From positions 241,395,946 through 241,459,945 of the forward strand of contig NC_073745.1 in NCBI RefSeq assembly GCF_029784135.1: a stretch of DNA of 64,000 nucleotides. The letters are read 5' to 3'. The notes beneath the pieces are model-generated. The model was not told the DNA's origin. It saw only the letters and a list, made by a program, of their open reading frames with translations, and made no database searches. This stretch comes from Toxorhynchites rutilus septentrionalis. Lineage: Eukaryota > Arthropoda > Insecta > Diptera > Culicidae. Shown here piece by piece: positions 10,272-22,642 of the stretch (its first letter is position 1; each line of letters starts with the position of its first letter). A program made the position numbers and the translations under genes.

Positions 10272-11820
10272 TAACCCTACGTCAAACAGTTTTAATTATT
10301 CATCAGAGTTATTGTTTTATCATCATTTTTTAATGCTTAAACAAAGAGAAGGCCAGATAAAACATAACTACCCCTTCTTCAAGAAAGGTTATCGCAAAAA
10401 GTAGTATCAAAGATAAAATTAACATAATGGATGAATAAAATATACTCGAAAAAAAAACAGTTGGTAAAAAACAAATAGGCTCCATTGTGGATAAATGCTT
10501 TAGTGATTCAAACTTTTCGCAATCGGATTACACAAACACGAATCACGCGAGGCACAGCTGAAAAAGCTCCCCGGAGCTAGTAAACCCGGAGATGGATAAA
10601 TGATTAAATATTTTAACCCTCCCCCAAAAACAGCAGGCAGCAAAAACGAGCAATTACGAATTGTGTTTAAACGGTCAAACCCAGTGACGGTTCGCAAAGC
10701 ACATTGTTCTATTGGGGTCGACCCCAATGGCGTACAATGGGGTCCCTTCTTTAGGGTGATCCTTTTCCATTCAGATGAACAGAACGGATCACTGGTGTAA
10801 CCTCTCACAAGAGAGAGCCGAAATTATATATGTACATAAACTCAACAAGGGTTCAGTAGCCTTGCCGGCCGGCCGGGCTGAGCTCGGTTTTAAAATCCAA
10901 TTAATGTTTGTCAAACAGCACCGGCTTCCGTGGGGCTAACAGGCGAATTTACGTCAGTCAAAGCACTGTAATCCTTTCAATATGCGCTGGTCCATCTTCC
11001 CCGCTTCCCGTTGTATGTTTCCCACGAGGGCTAACCTTTTCTAGGTGGTGTTTGTTAAAGTGCGAAAAGCTCTTTCGACAAGGTTTGCGTTTGAGATTTT
11101 GATCCGGTTCCAGGCCCACTCACTGGGTGTGTACATGTTTACCGATTACGAAGCGAAAAATCAACATTTCCCGGAAAACATATTTCAGCGCACGATTTAG
11201 GAAAAAAACAGAACGTGCAAATATTTACCAGTGCCACGAAAAAGTCAGACACTGTTTCCTTTTTTTGTTTAGACGATGTGTGGATGTTACTTTGTTTGGT
11301 GGAAGCATACTTCAAGGATCAGCAAATGATTGAATATGTCATGGCGAGAGACTGACTTTAATCGATTACTTACGTGTGACACGTCGTTTATTACACAAAG
11401 AGATACTCTATTAGCGAACCTACCTGAAAGGAGAAAAAAATATAAATGATAAGAAAGTTGAAAAATTATATTAAACTTTGTTAATTGAATTTCTAACAAC
11501 TCTCATGGTTTCATGTTGTAATAACCACTTACCAATGGTAACGTGAGCATGGTTCCCAAGGAAACAATTCCTATATCTCCAGGGAATTTATATTTGCTTC
11601 ACGATTTTTCCTTTGCTTACTAATTGTTTATTGATTTTTAGAAGAACTTTATTTTTCGTGAACAGGCAAAGTTATACTCATCAATTCCGGTTTTATGTTA
11701 TTTCACGCTGTTTGGTATGATTAAATCACTCATCTTCAAATGGAATGACACATTTGTGACATCAGAAACGAATGAAATTTTAAGACTGTGATGATGCACC
11801 ATATGTTGACGGCATTATTC
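10272..11820. other. No recognised gene or repeat
   Basis: Open frames up to 102 codons occur but show no recognisable domain and no splice-consistent extension. A GC patch (CCGGCCGGCCGGGCTGAGC, about 10865-10883) stands out, as does a CCCCAATGGCGTACAATGGGG hairpin (about 10722). The region has no matches elsewhere in the window that I can see, so it may be single-copy non-coding DNA. Confidence 0.4.
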
Positions 11821-11825
11821 CCGAG

Positions 11826-12260
11826 AATGAAACAATTTCATACCCCTTAATCAGGAAGGTGCTTGTCGTTGCCTTTGAGCATGAAATTCAAGCATACATC
11901 CCAACCGACGTTTTTCATTTCCTTCTCTAATCATGTGTATGATTCACCCGTCAGGAGGACAAAAATTCTCCAGACAAAAGGAATAGAAAAGATTCAATGC
12001 TGCGTATGGGGTTCCAAAAAGTCCTGATTGAACAATGAATTGATTGTTGGGATGTATTGCAGAAAACAAATTTGGAAAAGGTTGGTTTTCTTTTTTTGAA
12101 CACACCATCATTCTATAAAAGCAATCATTTCTTCTTTTTTCACGGTCGATGGAAGCGAAAACAGTGAGATTAATAATGGTTTCAGACACGGAAAACCATG
12201 CGTTCCCAGCAATGGTAGAAAATCACGGAACAGCTTGATCACTCATACCAGTTGAACGAA
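11826..12260 (+). repeat. Dispersed repeat A, copy 1
   Basis: This stretch aligns with 18433-18850 in the same orientation and order. Shared blocks include AACAATTTCAT, CAACCGAYGTT, CATTTCCTT, AAGTCCTGATTG, ACACCATCATTYTATAAAA, the GGTCGATGRAAG-like block and AAAACCATGCGTT. The two copies differ at many sites and by indels. The family and function are unknown. Confidence 0.65.
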
Positions 12261-12716
12261 AGGACAACCTTCAAGACCTTCGAGGGATTTCACATCATTT
12301 GAATATTTGTTTTTATTCATTAAGAGTTGACAGAGTTGAGCAGAGTGTGCTGCTAAATTAAGGATCTTTTTCTTCGCAAAATCATAAATTTGCACACTGC
12401 TTGTTCAATTCGATAGAGTTGTTGTTTTAGGAAAAAGTTGTTGTTTTACGACAAAGTTTGATGGACCATACAGAAAATATAAGTTATAAAATACAATGTT
12501 AAGAACTTACTTCAAGCTAACATTTATTTTGTTTTGTTTTTACTTAGATAATTATAATCTAATTTTTCACATTATGGTAATTCATCTGTTTTTTTTTAAT
12601 AATTCATTTATTTTTACATGCTCAGTTGCATAGGTTTATATTTTAACTATATTTTTACTAGTATAAATTAACATGTTTCCTTAATTCTAGGGTTAAAAAG
12701 AATTCATCTGTTTTAT

Positions 12717-12840
12717 AAACCCCTCCGAGTACAACATCGAGTCTCACTCGTGATATACTTGCATACCATAGGGCGCTAGAACGCTCAGCAGCGCAGTGAA
12801 GTTGATGTGTGACGTATTAAATAATACGCTGAGGGGTTAG
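12717..12840. repeat. Small TIR element candidate, about 125 bp
   Basis: The ends AACCCCTCCGAG and GCTGAGGGGTT are inverted, with AACCCCTC the matching core. The interior contains ATCGAGTCTCACTCGTG, part of which recurs in reverse at about 17533-17555 (CACGAGTGAGACTCGAT). Target duplications are not clear. Confidence 0.4.
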
Positions 12841-13235
12841 AACAGAGATTTGGGTTTGAACAGAGAAAAGAACTTTTAAATTGCAAATTAAAACCTAATT
12901 CTACAAAAAATAATGCAAAATAAAATCGTTTAAAAAATTAAATCCCCATACGATTTTGTCATGGTCAAGTCGTTACATTGGTAAAATCAGTAGAAAACTA
13001 TTGACGAAGTTCATACCACCTCGACTGGCCATTGGCAGCAACATCTAAAATTGTAGTGAAATGTTGGGAAATGTCATCTTTTCAAACAGGGCCAAAGTTT
13101 TTTTTCTCAACTTTTTACAAAAAAAATGACTCATCGAATTTAATACTTGCGAAATTCTGGTCAAAGGATAAAATGTAGGAAATTGTTTGAATTTTCAGAA
13201 AAAATACAAAATGAAATTAACAAAATATACATTAA

Positions 13236-13745
13236 AACCTGTTTTTGTGCGGTTTTTTTATGCGAATTTTTTTTTGTGCGATTTTTTTTGTGCGGTATAT
13301 GAAAAGAAGCATATTTGACGAAGTTATCGTCCATTTAGTTTTTTTCGATGGTTTATATGCACTTCAGTGTGAAAAAAACATATTGGCGTCTCAATTATCT
13401 ACTTCTGAAATCATTCCCCTCCTGCCATCAAATGCTCTAAGTTTTTCTAAGTTTTTGCATGACATGACTTCTAACAGCAACACGTTTCGACATGCAACTA
13501 AAAGCACAAAACAGCCACGCGCAACCGAAAAGCCAAAGTGTCCCATCGCAAAGCAGGGAAACAAAAGGAAATTGAACGGTGAATGGCGTGCATTTCTTGG
13601 GGGAAACTTTTTTTATGCGGTCCCTATCTACCGCACAAAAAAAGTTTTTTTCAAAATGTGTACCGAGAGCGATTTTTTAAAGCTACTGGTGAAGTTTTGC
13701 ACGATTTTTCTTTGCGGTCCCTATCCCCCGCACAAAAAAAGGTTT
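13236..13745. mobile_element. TIR element rich in TTTTTGTGCGG motifs, about 510 bp
   Basis: The left end AAACCTGTTTTTGTGCGG and the inverted right end AAACCTTTTTTTGTGCGG match except at one base. Further GTGCG and CGCAC words lie just inside both ends (GCGGTCCCTATC at 13617 and 13714). A 175-codon open frame covers the element, but its translation is biased and has no recognised domain. I take it for a MITE rather than a gene. Confidence 0.55.
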
Positions 13746-13839
13746 GCCTGTACTGAAATAAAAATATTTTGAAAATTTTGAAATTTTGAAACTTTGAAAT
13801 TATTTTTTTTTAAATCTTTTTTAATTCTCAAAAAATATA

Positions 13840-14660
13840 TATGAATAGCCCTTACAATTTCCAACAAGTCAACCATACATCCGAAGATAAGGACTTTACA
13901 AGGGAAAAGAATTTTCTCAGTTTTTACATGTTTTTTTTAAAATACATTTTTGTGTTTAAATTCTCGTGTTTGATATGTTCTTGACGTTTTGCTAAATAGC
14001 AGAAAACTTCGCAGAGTATATCAATCGCTATAATATATACACTAAAAAGTTACGAGTTGAACATTAATAGTAATTTTTCGAAGGAACCATGAAAAAGTTG
14101 TTGTTAGGATAACTCTTTTCCTGCAGCAGTTTTCTTTATTTGGTGTATGAGTTGGCTGGAAAATGTAAATAATGTATATTTTTTTTGAGAATTTGAAAAA
14201 AAAAGTTTTCAGGAAAAATGAGTTTCAATTTTTAAAACAATTTTTTTAGTGTAATTTATTTTTTAATTTTTTTTTCGATATCTTTAAAAAAAATCAAACG
14301 AATTTCCTGTATTTTCTTGATCGAACTAACATGTTGTAGGTATTATATTTATTTAGTTGAGATTTTTCGAACAAAAATTTTAAAAAAGCCCAAAATTTCC
14401 CACCTAAATACTATACGACCTATAAAATGTTGGTTGGATAATTAAATGTAGGAAATTGTTTCAATTTTCATAAAAATATATCAAAGAAAAAAAAATACAC
14501 TAAAAAAAATATTTTAAAAACTGAAATTCATTTTTTTTTTAAATTTTTTTTTTCAAATTCGCAAAAAAATACAACACAATTTCTTATAATTTCCTTACAA
14601 TTTCCAACAGGTCATCCATACATCTGAAGAAGGGCACTGCTACAGAGAAAGAGTTTCCTG
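13840..14660. repeat. Cluster of AAAAAGTTGTTG-type repeats in both orientations
   Basis: A reversed copy lies at 13843-13935 (CCTTACAATTTCCAACAAGTC, CATCCGAAGATAAGG). A forward copy lies at 14087-14230 (CATGAAAAAGTTGTTGTTAGG). A second reversed copy lies at 14590-14655 (CAATTTCCAACAGGTCATCC, CATCTGAAGAAGGGC). The forward/reverse pair at 14087-14655 could be the two ends of one short foldback element. It is non-coding. Confidence 0.55.
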
Positions 14661-14822
14661 GCATCCAGAGGAGAATCGCAATCCGTTACAGCCCACAGTG
14701 ATGTAACGGTGGTGAACAAGAATTAATCCATTCATTAAAAACATGGCGCTGTTCAGGGCCACTTTTTGCTAGAACGTCATTTCAGTTACAATTTGATGCA
14801 TTTGAAAAATAACAAAGAATGA

Positions 14823-15060
14823 ATTTTCCAGCAGTAAGAGCTGTGTTCTTCGGTTGAAAACTGAAGGTGAAAATTCGTTTCACCGCGACAACTATAGTTG
14901 ACGCCAATACAATCGATTTCGGGTTTCCTGTTGCCATTCTGCGAAAGGTGTTGCATAGTGAAATTTGTAAATTATTCCTGTGGGAATTATGTTTTTGTGA
15001 TCGTTATTTTGCTAAGAGAAACTGTAATACTACTTGGATATCGAAAATAATTAAATTCAC
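14823..15060 (+). repeat. Dispersed repeat B, copy 1
   Basis: This stretch matches 23345-23600 in the same orientation: TTTTCCAG...AGAGCT, GAAAACTGAAGGTRAAAATTCGTT, CAATCGATTTC / CAACCGATTTC, TTCTGCGAA and ACTYGGATAT. In the other copy a SINE interrupts the repeat at the end of this block. The 105-codon open frame here (14867-15184) is not kept in the second copy, so it is unlikely to be a gene. Confidence 0.65.
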
Positions 15061-15330
15061 AGCATTTCGTCTCTCCGTTTATGTTCCCGAAATAACCCAC
15101 ACGAAAAATGTTCGTGAAGTTATAATTATTTTTATAATCTCACTGTTCACATCGATGGGCATTAATATTGCAATGTCGGTGTAATGGGCGAGAGCCGATA
15201 AAAGTGACAGAAGACGCAGAAATAATAAACCGAAACAGGAAAGAAAATCAGTAGGCTATTGAACAATTCAATTTATAAGAATTTTATTTAAATTTATTCA
15301 AGTTCGCGTACAATAGAAACAATTAAAAAA

Positions 15331-15790
15331 ATATACAGCCATTTCATGCCAAACCGATATAGTGGTTCTCAGATTTTTGTGAGAAGTGTTAGTTTTGTTC
15401 TTTATCGCAAAACATTAGTATCCAAATTTTTTTAATTTTTTTATTAGGATGACCATTTCCATTTTAGGGTTGTCCGAAAAATCAACTTTTTCCTCTTTTT
15501 TTCAAAAATGACTTTTCAAAAATTCATAACTTTTGAACCACTGAACCGATTCAGATGATCGACATATCAAATTAAGGCCATAATTTGCGGAAGATTCGAA
15601 TTCTGTTTTCGTTATTATTGATTGTATTAGTTTTTTATTGTTTTCATAGTCTCGAGACCAAGGGCGCTATTTTTTTAATAATTTTTCTGGAAAGCTGAGA
15701 ATTTTCACATAACATATGTCGAAACCAAAGAGGCGTTTTTTTTTCATTTTTGAGTTACGATTTTTCAAAGTTAACCGTTAACCGGTTAAC
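15331..15790 (+). repeat. Left arm of a foldback-family copy
   Basis: The stretch begins ATATACAGCCATTTCATGCC, then CAAACCGATATAGTGGTTCTC and CGCAAAACATTAG, and continues through CTGAACCGATTCAGATGATC. This is the same order as the left arm of 28104-29528. The copy stops where the inverted-repeat element at 15795 begins; no right arm is found. Confidence 0.7.
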
Positions 15791-15794
15791 CGAA

Positions 15795-16155
15795 CATTCA
15801 TCCGTTTTTTTCTAACCGATTTTTCAAAGTTTGAAGTAAATTAGAGATGCATTTAATCGCAAATCGTACCAAAAGTAAAAAAAAACCTACTCGGCTCTCA
15901 GAATGAACGATTCGCAACTTTCGTCTTAATGAATTTGTGGGTGGAGAGTGCGTGTATGTGTGGAAATACGTATGAATATGTGTGAGTATCATCACTCATT
16001 ACAATATTTGTACCTACAAACGCATGAAAACGAAAGTTATGAATCGTTCGTTCAGAGAGTCGCGTAGGATTTTGTACTTTTGGTACGATTTGCGATTAAA
16101 TGCTCCCATAATGTACTCCAAACTTTGAAAAATCGGCTAGAAAAAACGGATGAGA
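15795..16155. mobile_element. MITE with long inverted arms of about 125 bp
   Basis: The left arm begins CATCCGTTTTTTTCTAACCG and includes CGATTTTTCAAAGTTTG, ATTTAATCGCAAATCGTACC and GAATGAACGATTCGCAACTT. The right arm carries the same blocks inverted, ending GGCTAGAAAAAACGGATG. About 100 bp of spacer rich in TGTG/CACA words lies between. Arms this long would give a stable hairpin if transcribed. No coding sequence is seen. Confidence 0.75.
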
Positions 16156-16689
16156 GTACTTTTTTGAAATCGATGCAAAAAATTTAAACAATTTTTTTTT
16201 GTTAAAGTAACAAACTATCCTTGTGCAGAATTCATTGGAGTTTTCAAAACTGTCTTTTGATTTGCGCTGCGAAGGTTGTTTATTGAATTATTCCTCATCA
16301 AAGACGAAGGGATAATTTTTCATTTAAACTGAAATATTTCTGTGGGAAGGAGCAGGAACAGAAACAGAAACGTTCTTGGAACCAAATGAAAGCCGGTTGA
16401 TAAGGTTAATTGAATTTGCTGTTGAGTTGGTTAGCAAAAAATTGTGTTAGTCCAAAATATTCTTGTAAAAACAAAGAAAAATCGATTTTTCGTTTCTTCC
16501 CGATATTGTTACCCACTACACCTACACACACCAAGATTAAAATATGTACGTAACATACTCTAATCCCTGAATGTAACAGCATCCAAATGATATGCATCCC
16601 ATCTATATGCATTGCTTTTTCACGAAGTTACAGCACATCAAAAACCACTCAAAATTTCCGACCTCGCACTCTGTTCCTCTAATTTTTTT

Positions 16690-16900
16690 GTCGAGTATAT
16701 AAACAGCGTTTCACAACTATAGAACCAATAAATTTTTCTGAGTTTCCAGAGATATGTAAGAAGTCGGTTGAATTGAAGTATATAGTGTAGGATATAATCA
16801 CTATCTTCATTTGAACTTTATTGTTGTGTCCAGGCGCGAAACAAATAAAAAACTAAAATTCCAGTGTTTCATAACTATAGAACCAGATGGAAAAAATATC
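16690..16900 (+). repeat. Repeated CAGYGTTTCAYAACTATAGAACC motif
   Basis: A 23-base motif occurs at about 16706 and about 16863 in the same orientation, differing at three or so sites. Similar words are common at the ends of Tc1-like elements, but no inverted partner or TA-flanked structure is clear here. It may mark fragments of such an element. Confidence 0.35.
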
Positions 16901-17724
16901 ACTCCTTTACAAAATTAACGTCAATTTCACATATATTACAATAAGTTTCTAATTCGTAGGTCATCTTTAGTTCTCAATCAGTTCAAATAACCCATTCGGA
17001 GTGATTGAGACCAAGTTGCGCCATGTTGTAGTGTGTATCTCGATCTACGCAGAGCTCAGCTCGTTTAACCTCTTCAAATCACTCATACTGTTCGTAAAAT
17101 GCTTCTACTATTCGTATAATTACTCCTCATAAGTTCTTGACTGAGTTTTGATTTGGTAAACAAGCTTACCAGTCCATAATTTGAAACCCTTTTCATTGTA
17201 ATGACCCTCCGGATTTTATGAACGGATACCAAATCACCCAACTGTCACGGTGTTTTTGATACAAAAACAGCTGTAACTGATTCTGAAGTACTTCGTTACA
17301 CGTTTCATTGTAGATGGTAAGCTATCTAAACCAGGCCTTTTTGAGAAAATTCTCCCCAAACCATGAAAATCCCATCTCCAAAGCTGCGGGCACAAAAACT
17401 AATGTGAAACAAAATCCCATGGGTTTCACTATTTCAGGAGAACTTCTCTGATAAAATTAAATTCAACTTGAATAGAATCCATTACCTATGGAAAATCTCT
17501 GCTTTTCTGCTGGACGATGATATGCTAGTGCACCACGAGTGAGACTCGATGTTGTTATTTTCGTCCCTCCGTCCTCTGGAATGGAGAGGGAGTCCCACAA
17601 AAATATTATACATATTCCATGACAATTGAAAATTTTCGGAGAACTCTAAAGGAAAATGGGAAAACTCGGAATAGTGACAAACGTTGTTAGTACATTTGAT
17701 GTTTGCGCTAACGAAACTGATCTT

Positions 17725-17835
17725 TGTTCGAACGAGGTGGTAGAGGAATCTCTCTACCTTGGCTTGTGAAATTCGAAGACGCATAGACAACGGAAGTCGT
17801 GCCTATTATAGACTCCAAAAATGCCTAAGGCCATC
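17725..17835 (+). pseudogene. Fragment of RTE-type LINE ORF2, C-terminal part
   Basis: The plus strand reads a GluGluSerLeuTyrLeuGly-type block. After a deletion and frame change comes CysGluIleArgArgArgIleAsp...SerArgAlaTyrTyr. In the RTE relic on the minus strand at 24148-23930 these two blocks are joined by about 12 residues (TyrLeuGlySerIleValThr...ArgGluIleArgArgArgIle). The fragment therefore belongs to the region just after the RT domain, with an internal deletion. Flanking sequence on both sides is not LINE-like. Confidence 0.6.
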
Positions 17836-18432
17836 AAACTCTGACCGCGTACGAAGTGTACCGGTGTACATAACATGGCAAGAATCGCCACTGCCGGAGT
17901 TGGAGAACTGCAGCTATGTACCGAATTTATTGATGAAACAATGTTTTGAATAAGATCCGATCTCTTCATTAGATGTAGTATCATTGTAAATAAATAAATT
18001 ATAAGCGTCACATAGTAAAAAGGGTTAGAATTGCTGTCGCTAAGTATCATTTTTCACCTGACTGTGAGACAACATCCCTGGCGCGATTCTGCTGATCTGA
18101 TGGCTATCAAGAAACCGAAACACTTTGATTTTAAACTTTCGATTCCAACCTTTCTTTGTCGTATGTTTGTATTATGTCCTTCTATAAACCCTATATCCTT
18201 TGCCATTTTCATGTTCTTACATAAAAATGGAGAAGAAAGCTTCTTGTAATTTTAAATAACAAATAAATAATTTTCAATTGAAATAAATCCAGAAACACCC
18301 TCTTCTATAACTGCTCTCTATTCTGAATAATATCCCTACCCGTGGGAAAAATTCGATCCCTTCTGGGCATCCGAATCGGAGACAGTCGGGCAATATTTCG
18401 GATAATTCCAACTTACTCCAGGTGAAATCACT

Positions 18433-18850
18433 CGGAAATAAAACAATTTCATGCATCCGAATCGAACGCTCGGAGAAGCTTTCCGCATCCTTCGTGATGA
18501 GATTCAAGGATAAACTTCAACCGATGTTCTCATTTCCTTTCCCAATCAATTGTATGGTTCACTGTCAGAGGAAAACCTTCACACACATTCTCTGAATAAC
18601 AATGGAAGAGAAAGGATTAAATGTTACGTGTGTTTCGTGAGGCTGTGGGAAGTCCTGATTGTACAATATATTGATTTTTGCGGTTTTCTTTAAAAAAACA
18701 CCATCATTTTATAAAACGAATCGTATTTTCTTCCGTTCCCGCTCGATGAAAGAAGAAAAAAAGGGGGAGGAGATTTGTAATGGTATGGACATAGAAAACC
18801 ATGCGTTAGCAGCAAATATATGAATCATGGAGTAGCTCGGTTCCTCTTAC
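18433..18850 (+). repeat. Dispersed repeat A, copy 2
   Basis: This is the same family and orientation as 11826-12260, about 6.6 kb away. Shared words include AAGTCCTGATTGTACAAT, ACACCATCATTTTATAAAA and GAAAACCATGCGTTAGCAGCAA. It carries a GAAAAAAAGGGGGAGG insertion that the other copy lacks. It is non-coding. Confidence 0.65.
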
Positions 18851-20690
18851 TATCTGAAGAAAACTTTGAAGTTGGGTGTGAAAATGAAATTTTAATGAGT
18901 GTGAATTTCTTATTTTAACGATATGAGTAATCAATCTTGACTATGATTTTTAAAATAAATCGCACAGATTTTTTCACAAGAAAGAAACAATTTCTTCTAA
19001 TTGTTCAACTGGCGAAAACACCACACGAACAAAACTTTCATCTCGAAACGCTCCTAACAACACAAAGGCAATTAAAATTTCCCATTCTGATTGGATGCAA
19101 TAAGAAAACAGCTACGTTTGCCCTTTCGCTATGGTAAACGCAAACTTTTATTCTAATAAAGTTCCAGCTGTCGAGTGGAGTTTTTGTTCTACGACAAGAT
19201 CGCAACCACCTATCAGACACACATATGTGCAGTGAGTTGTGTGAGCCGAAGGGATTATACGCCTTCACTCTGTCTTTACCGTTGTTGTGACGAAGAGATC
19301 ACGCCTAGCAGAAAGTAACTTCAGTCTGTCCAAGAACATTACCGCCTGTATTATCATCATGTAATCCTTCGGCATTTTCAGGAGCACAAAGCGATTCAAA
19401 TGTCATTCCATAGCAAAAGGGGTGGATATATTTAATACGAGCATTAATGCGAAACAAACGGATGCACTTTCGTCAGCTGCGCGCGTGAAAAGTGGTGTTG
19501 CGTGCTATTAAAAATTACTCCAAAATGTCGTAGTCAAGAATGAAAAATGGACCAAATATGAATATAATATCAACCGAAATGGTAGTAACGTAAATGAAAC
19601 CAACAACCATCAATTTGCGGAATGCTAAAACAGAAAACCTACGGCGCACAGAAACGAGAATTAGTTTGTTAATGCAGCAATAAGTTTTATCCGCCTGTCC
19701 GAGAAAAGCTTTCGGTCGAGATTGGCGTGACCAGGTGTAACGATGGCAATATGATAAAACTAGCGTTTCGCAACGCCCGCTCGCTTCCATCGTTGTTGGA
19801 GATTCATGGAATACGCTCCTACGCTACGCCATGGTTTTCCCATTATGATAAGCGCACGATGAGAACGAAACAAAAGTCATAGAAAATGAAACGCTTCCGT
19901 GGATACGCAGCGGGAGCAGCACCAGCGCGCTTGAACGGTGTCCAATTTTCGCCTTATTAGTTAGAACCCCTGCTCAAGTCGTCCAGTTTGAGTAGCTCGC
20001 AATAATTTGATTAATTTGTCAGGCTGACATTTATAAGAAATCGTCCTAATGACGTCGAAATGGCTTTGGTTGATCATTTTTCCGCTGAAAAAAAAGGTTG
20101 TTCCCTTATGGCGAGGTCGGACACCTTTTTTTTGCTTTGTTTTCTATCAACTAACACGCGCTTGGTCCTTTTATGCTTTCCATCGGCTAGGGATGAGAAC
20201 CCGAAATGTAACTTTCATTAGCAAGGTTCAACGTGAACATTAGCAGGCAACTCGAATTTTTGTGGCACCGCAGCAATAACGTCTCATAGCTTTTATTGCG
20301 CATTTCCTGTTTCCAGTCGGTGGTAGTATGTGATTTCAACCGTTGACTGAGAGCAATTAGAATGCAAATATATATTGTACTGCGGAACTTTGCACAATTT
20401 AAGCTTTTGTTCAATTATACACAATACGATGTAAGCTCACTAGAACCAGAACCAGTAAAAGTTGCCAGAAACTAGTAGCCATGCTCAGGCAAACAAGAAT
20501 GTGAATTATTCGCCACAAAAACATACATCCATATCCATTTTTGAGCTCGAGCTTGGATAGAGTGAACACATCGTAGTTGCTCTTCATGATTGACCTGAAC
20601 CCACGAAATTACAAAAACAACACACTGATTGGTGCTTGGGAGTAGCAAACCATTCTCATTGTGCATGTTTTGGTGGTTCGAATTTTAAAT
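18851..20690. other. No recognised gene or repeat
   Basis: Open frames are short (up to about 91 codons) and carry no recognisable domain. The stretch 19280-19960 is less AT-rich than its surroundings and may be single-copy. No TIRs, direct repeats or splice-consistent exon chains were found by eye. Confidence 0.35.
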
Positions 20691-20699
20691 AGTCAATTA

Positions 20700-21175
20700 C
20701 GGCGCTGTGGGGGTCTCCGTAGCCACATTGGTTGCGCGTTCGCTTAGTAAGCGTAGTTCGCTCATTGACCATCTTTGTGTTGTTACAGAATAGCTACGTT
20801 CACGCAACAATCATCAGCGATGGAGATCGATCCACGGTCGAAATAAGATCGATTTATCCATACAACTGCTCTGCTCTGCAAGACATATCGGGCTGCTGTT
20901 CTATAAATAACTCAATAATGATCAATCAACTGTCTCCGCTGTCCGGTGGTTCCACTGGATAATAGAAGAACAGAAAGAATACTCTTACGCCTAAATGGCT
21001 ACTGTGTGAATGTACCATATGTAATGGTATAGAAGGAATACTGGCGAATGGCAACTGTGTAATGTGCTAATTATAGATATATGATAACCATGTGACATGT
21101 ACACGATTAAAAAAATCGGCTCTGTTACAGCTAAAATGCTAATGAGCCTTAAATAAAAAATTGGGATAAAAAAAA
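20700..21175 (+). mobile_element. SINE-like retroelement with degenerate tRNA-like head
   Basis: The head GTAGCCACATTGGTTGCGCG resembles a tRNA A box; a B box is poorly preserved. The 3' part has GTTACAGCTAAAATGCTAATG followed by GAGCCTTAAATAAA and an A-rich tail (21165-21178). The 3' part matches the truncated copy at 1640-1905. The short open frame at 20732 reads through the head and body and is not a gene candidate. Confidence 0.5.
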
Positions 21176-21552
21176 AAATTACGGCGCTGGCACATCCTCC
21201 AAGTCTTCAGGGGAAGATGAGGATTGTCAGTACGATATTCGCGCCTTCAGGAATGGGCGATTTCATAATCGCGGACTCTCAACCATCATGCGGCCAAATC
21301 AAACCCGAAAAACGAATGTACAAACAAGAACGAAAATGAATCGTTAATCGACCGTCTACGGCTATTTCCATAAAATCATGGCCCTTTTCGGGGCCACCGA
21401 AACGTCAATTGAGGGATGTTTGGAAGGTTCGAAAAATCGATTTTTTCTTTCATTTCTGGGAAGCTTATACCCTCAGAAATGTTGTCCTAAAAGATTTTTG
21501 GATATTTAATTTCTTTGAAAGTTACAGTCAAAAGTATGAGGTCACCTCAATG

Positions 21553-22642
21553 CACAATGGTCCAGGAGATGCATTTAAGTGGTAATTAGCGTTTAGAGCT
21601 TGACGGTTATTCTCTAGACAAAATCTGTCTTAGACAAAATTGTTACTCATGATAGAGCGTTCGTTTTTATGTTGTCAAAAATAGGGTGACCAAAATTGTC
21701 GATGAAATAAAAAATCTAACTTTCTTATCTTTATAGATAGAGGTAAACATAGTTCGACAATGTTGTAGCTCCAATTATTTGAGACATCTTTCTAGAACAA
21801 AGTTTTCCTCTATCTCTTTAAATAACTGATATAGCGTCCTATCCTAAGTTACGTTAGGGTCACCATGAAAAAAACTGTTTTTTGCTCTAACTTTTATATT
21901 TTAAATTTTACATTACTGTCTTCGAAAGACTTTTAGAGCTTACTAATACAAACATTTTTCGATGCAGAACTTGTCAATATCTCAACTTCACTCAAAGTTA
22001 TTGATATTTCTACCCAAAAAACATGCTTTTTTCATTTATTTGTCATTCTTTCTGGGGCAAACATAAAAAATGTTTGTTGGCGAAATTTGAAAGGACAGAT
22101 TTCACTCTATATAATATGTGATTATCAAAACTAAGTTATTTTTTGTGGTTGAGTAAATTAAAATTGAAATCATGAGTTTTTGGATAAAACCCCATCAATA
22201 ACTTTGAGCAGGATTAAGATAGTGACATGTTCTGCATCGCAAAATGTTGGTATTGATAAGCTCAAAAAGTCGTACGAAGACCATTTTGATGTAGAGTTTT
22301 GAATATGAATAGTTACCCTAATGCAACTCAGATAGAGGGCTCTAAAAACAACTTTGTGGGAGATAGTTATTGTTTAGACAAAAACTGTCTTAGACAAAGT
22401 TGTTACATATGATAGAGCGCTCATTTTTATGTTATCAAAAATAGGGTGACCAAAATTGTCGATGAAATGAAAAATCTAACTTTCTTATTTTTATAGATAG
22501 AGGTAAACATAGTTCGACAATGTTGTACCTTCAATTATTTGAGACATCTTTGTAGAACAAAGTTTTTCTCTATCTCTTGTCTTGTCGAGCTCTAAATGCT
22601 AATTTCCACTTAAATGCATCTCCTGGACCATTGTGCAATGGA
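21553..22642. mobile_element. Foldback element with long terminal repeats, about 1.1 kb
   Basis: The left end CAATGCACAATGGTCCAGGA continues with GATGCATTTAAGTGG, and the right end carries the same about 57 bp inverted (CATCTCCTGGACCATTGTGC). A second inverted pair lies inside (GCTTACTAATACAAACATTT near 21936 and CAATAACTTTGAGC...TTGATAAGCTC near 22197-22263). About 200 bp are also directly repeated (CTGTCTTAGACAAA...CTCTATCTCTT at about 21627-21817 and 22387-22578). There is no coding sequence. Confidence 0.75.

Noticed and set aside
13245..13772. 175-codon open frame
   Set aside because: It spans a TIR element almost end to end, is biased in composition and has no domain. It is treated as MITE sequence.
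14867..15184. 105-codon open frame
   Set aside because: The dispersed-repeat copy at 23345-23600 does not keep it, so there is no sign of selection.
20732..20962. Secreted-protein gene (hydrophobic N-terminus)
   Set aside because: The frame lies inside a SINE-like element whose 3' part recurs at 1845-1905.
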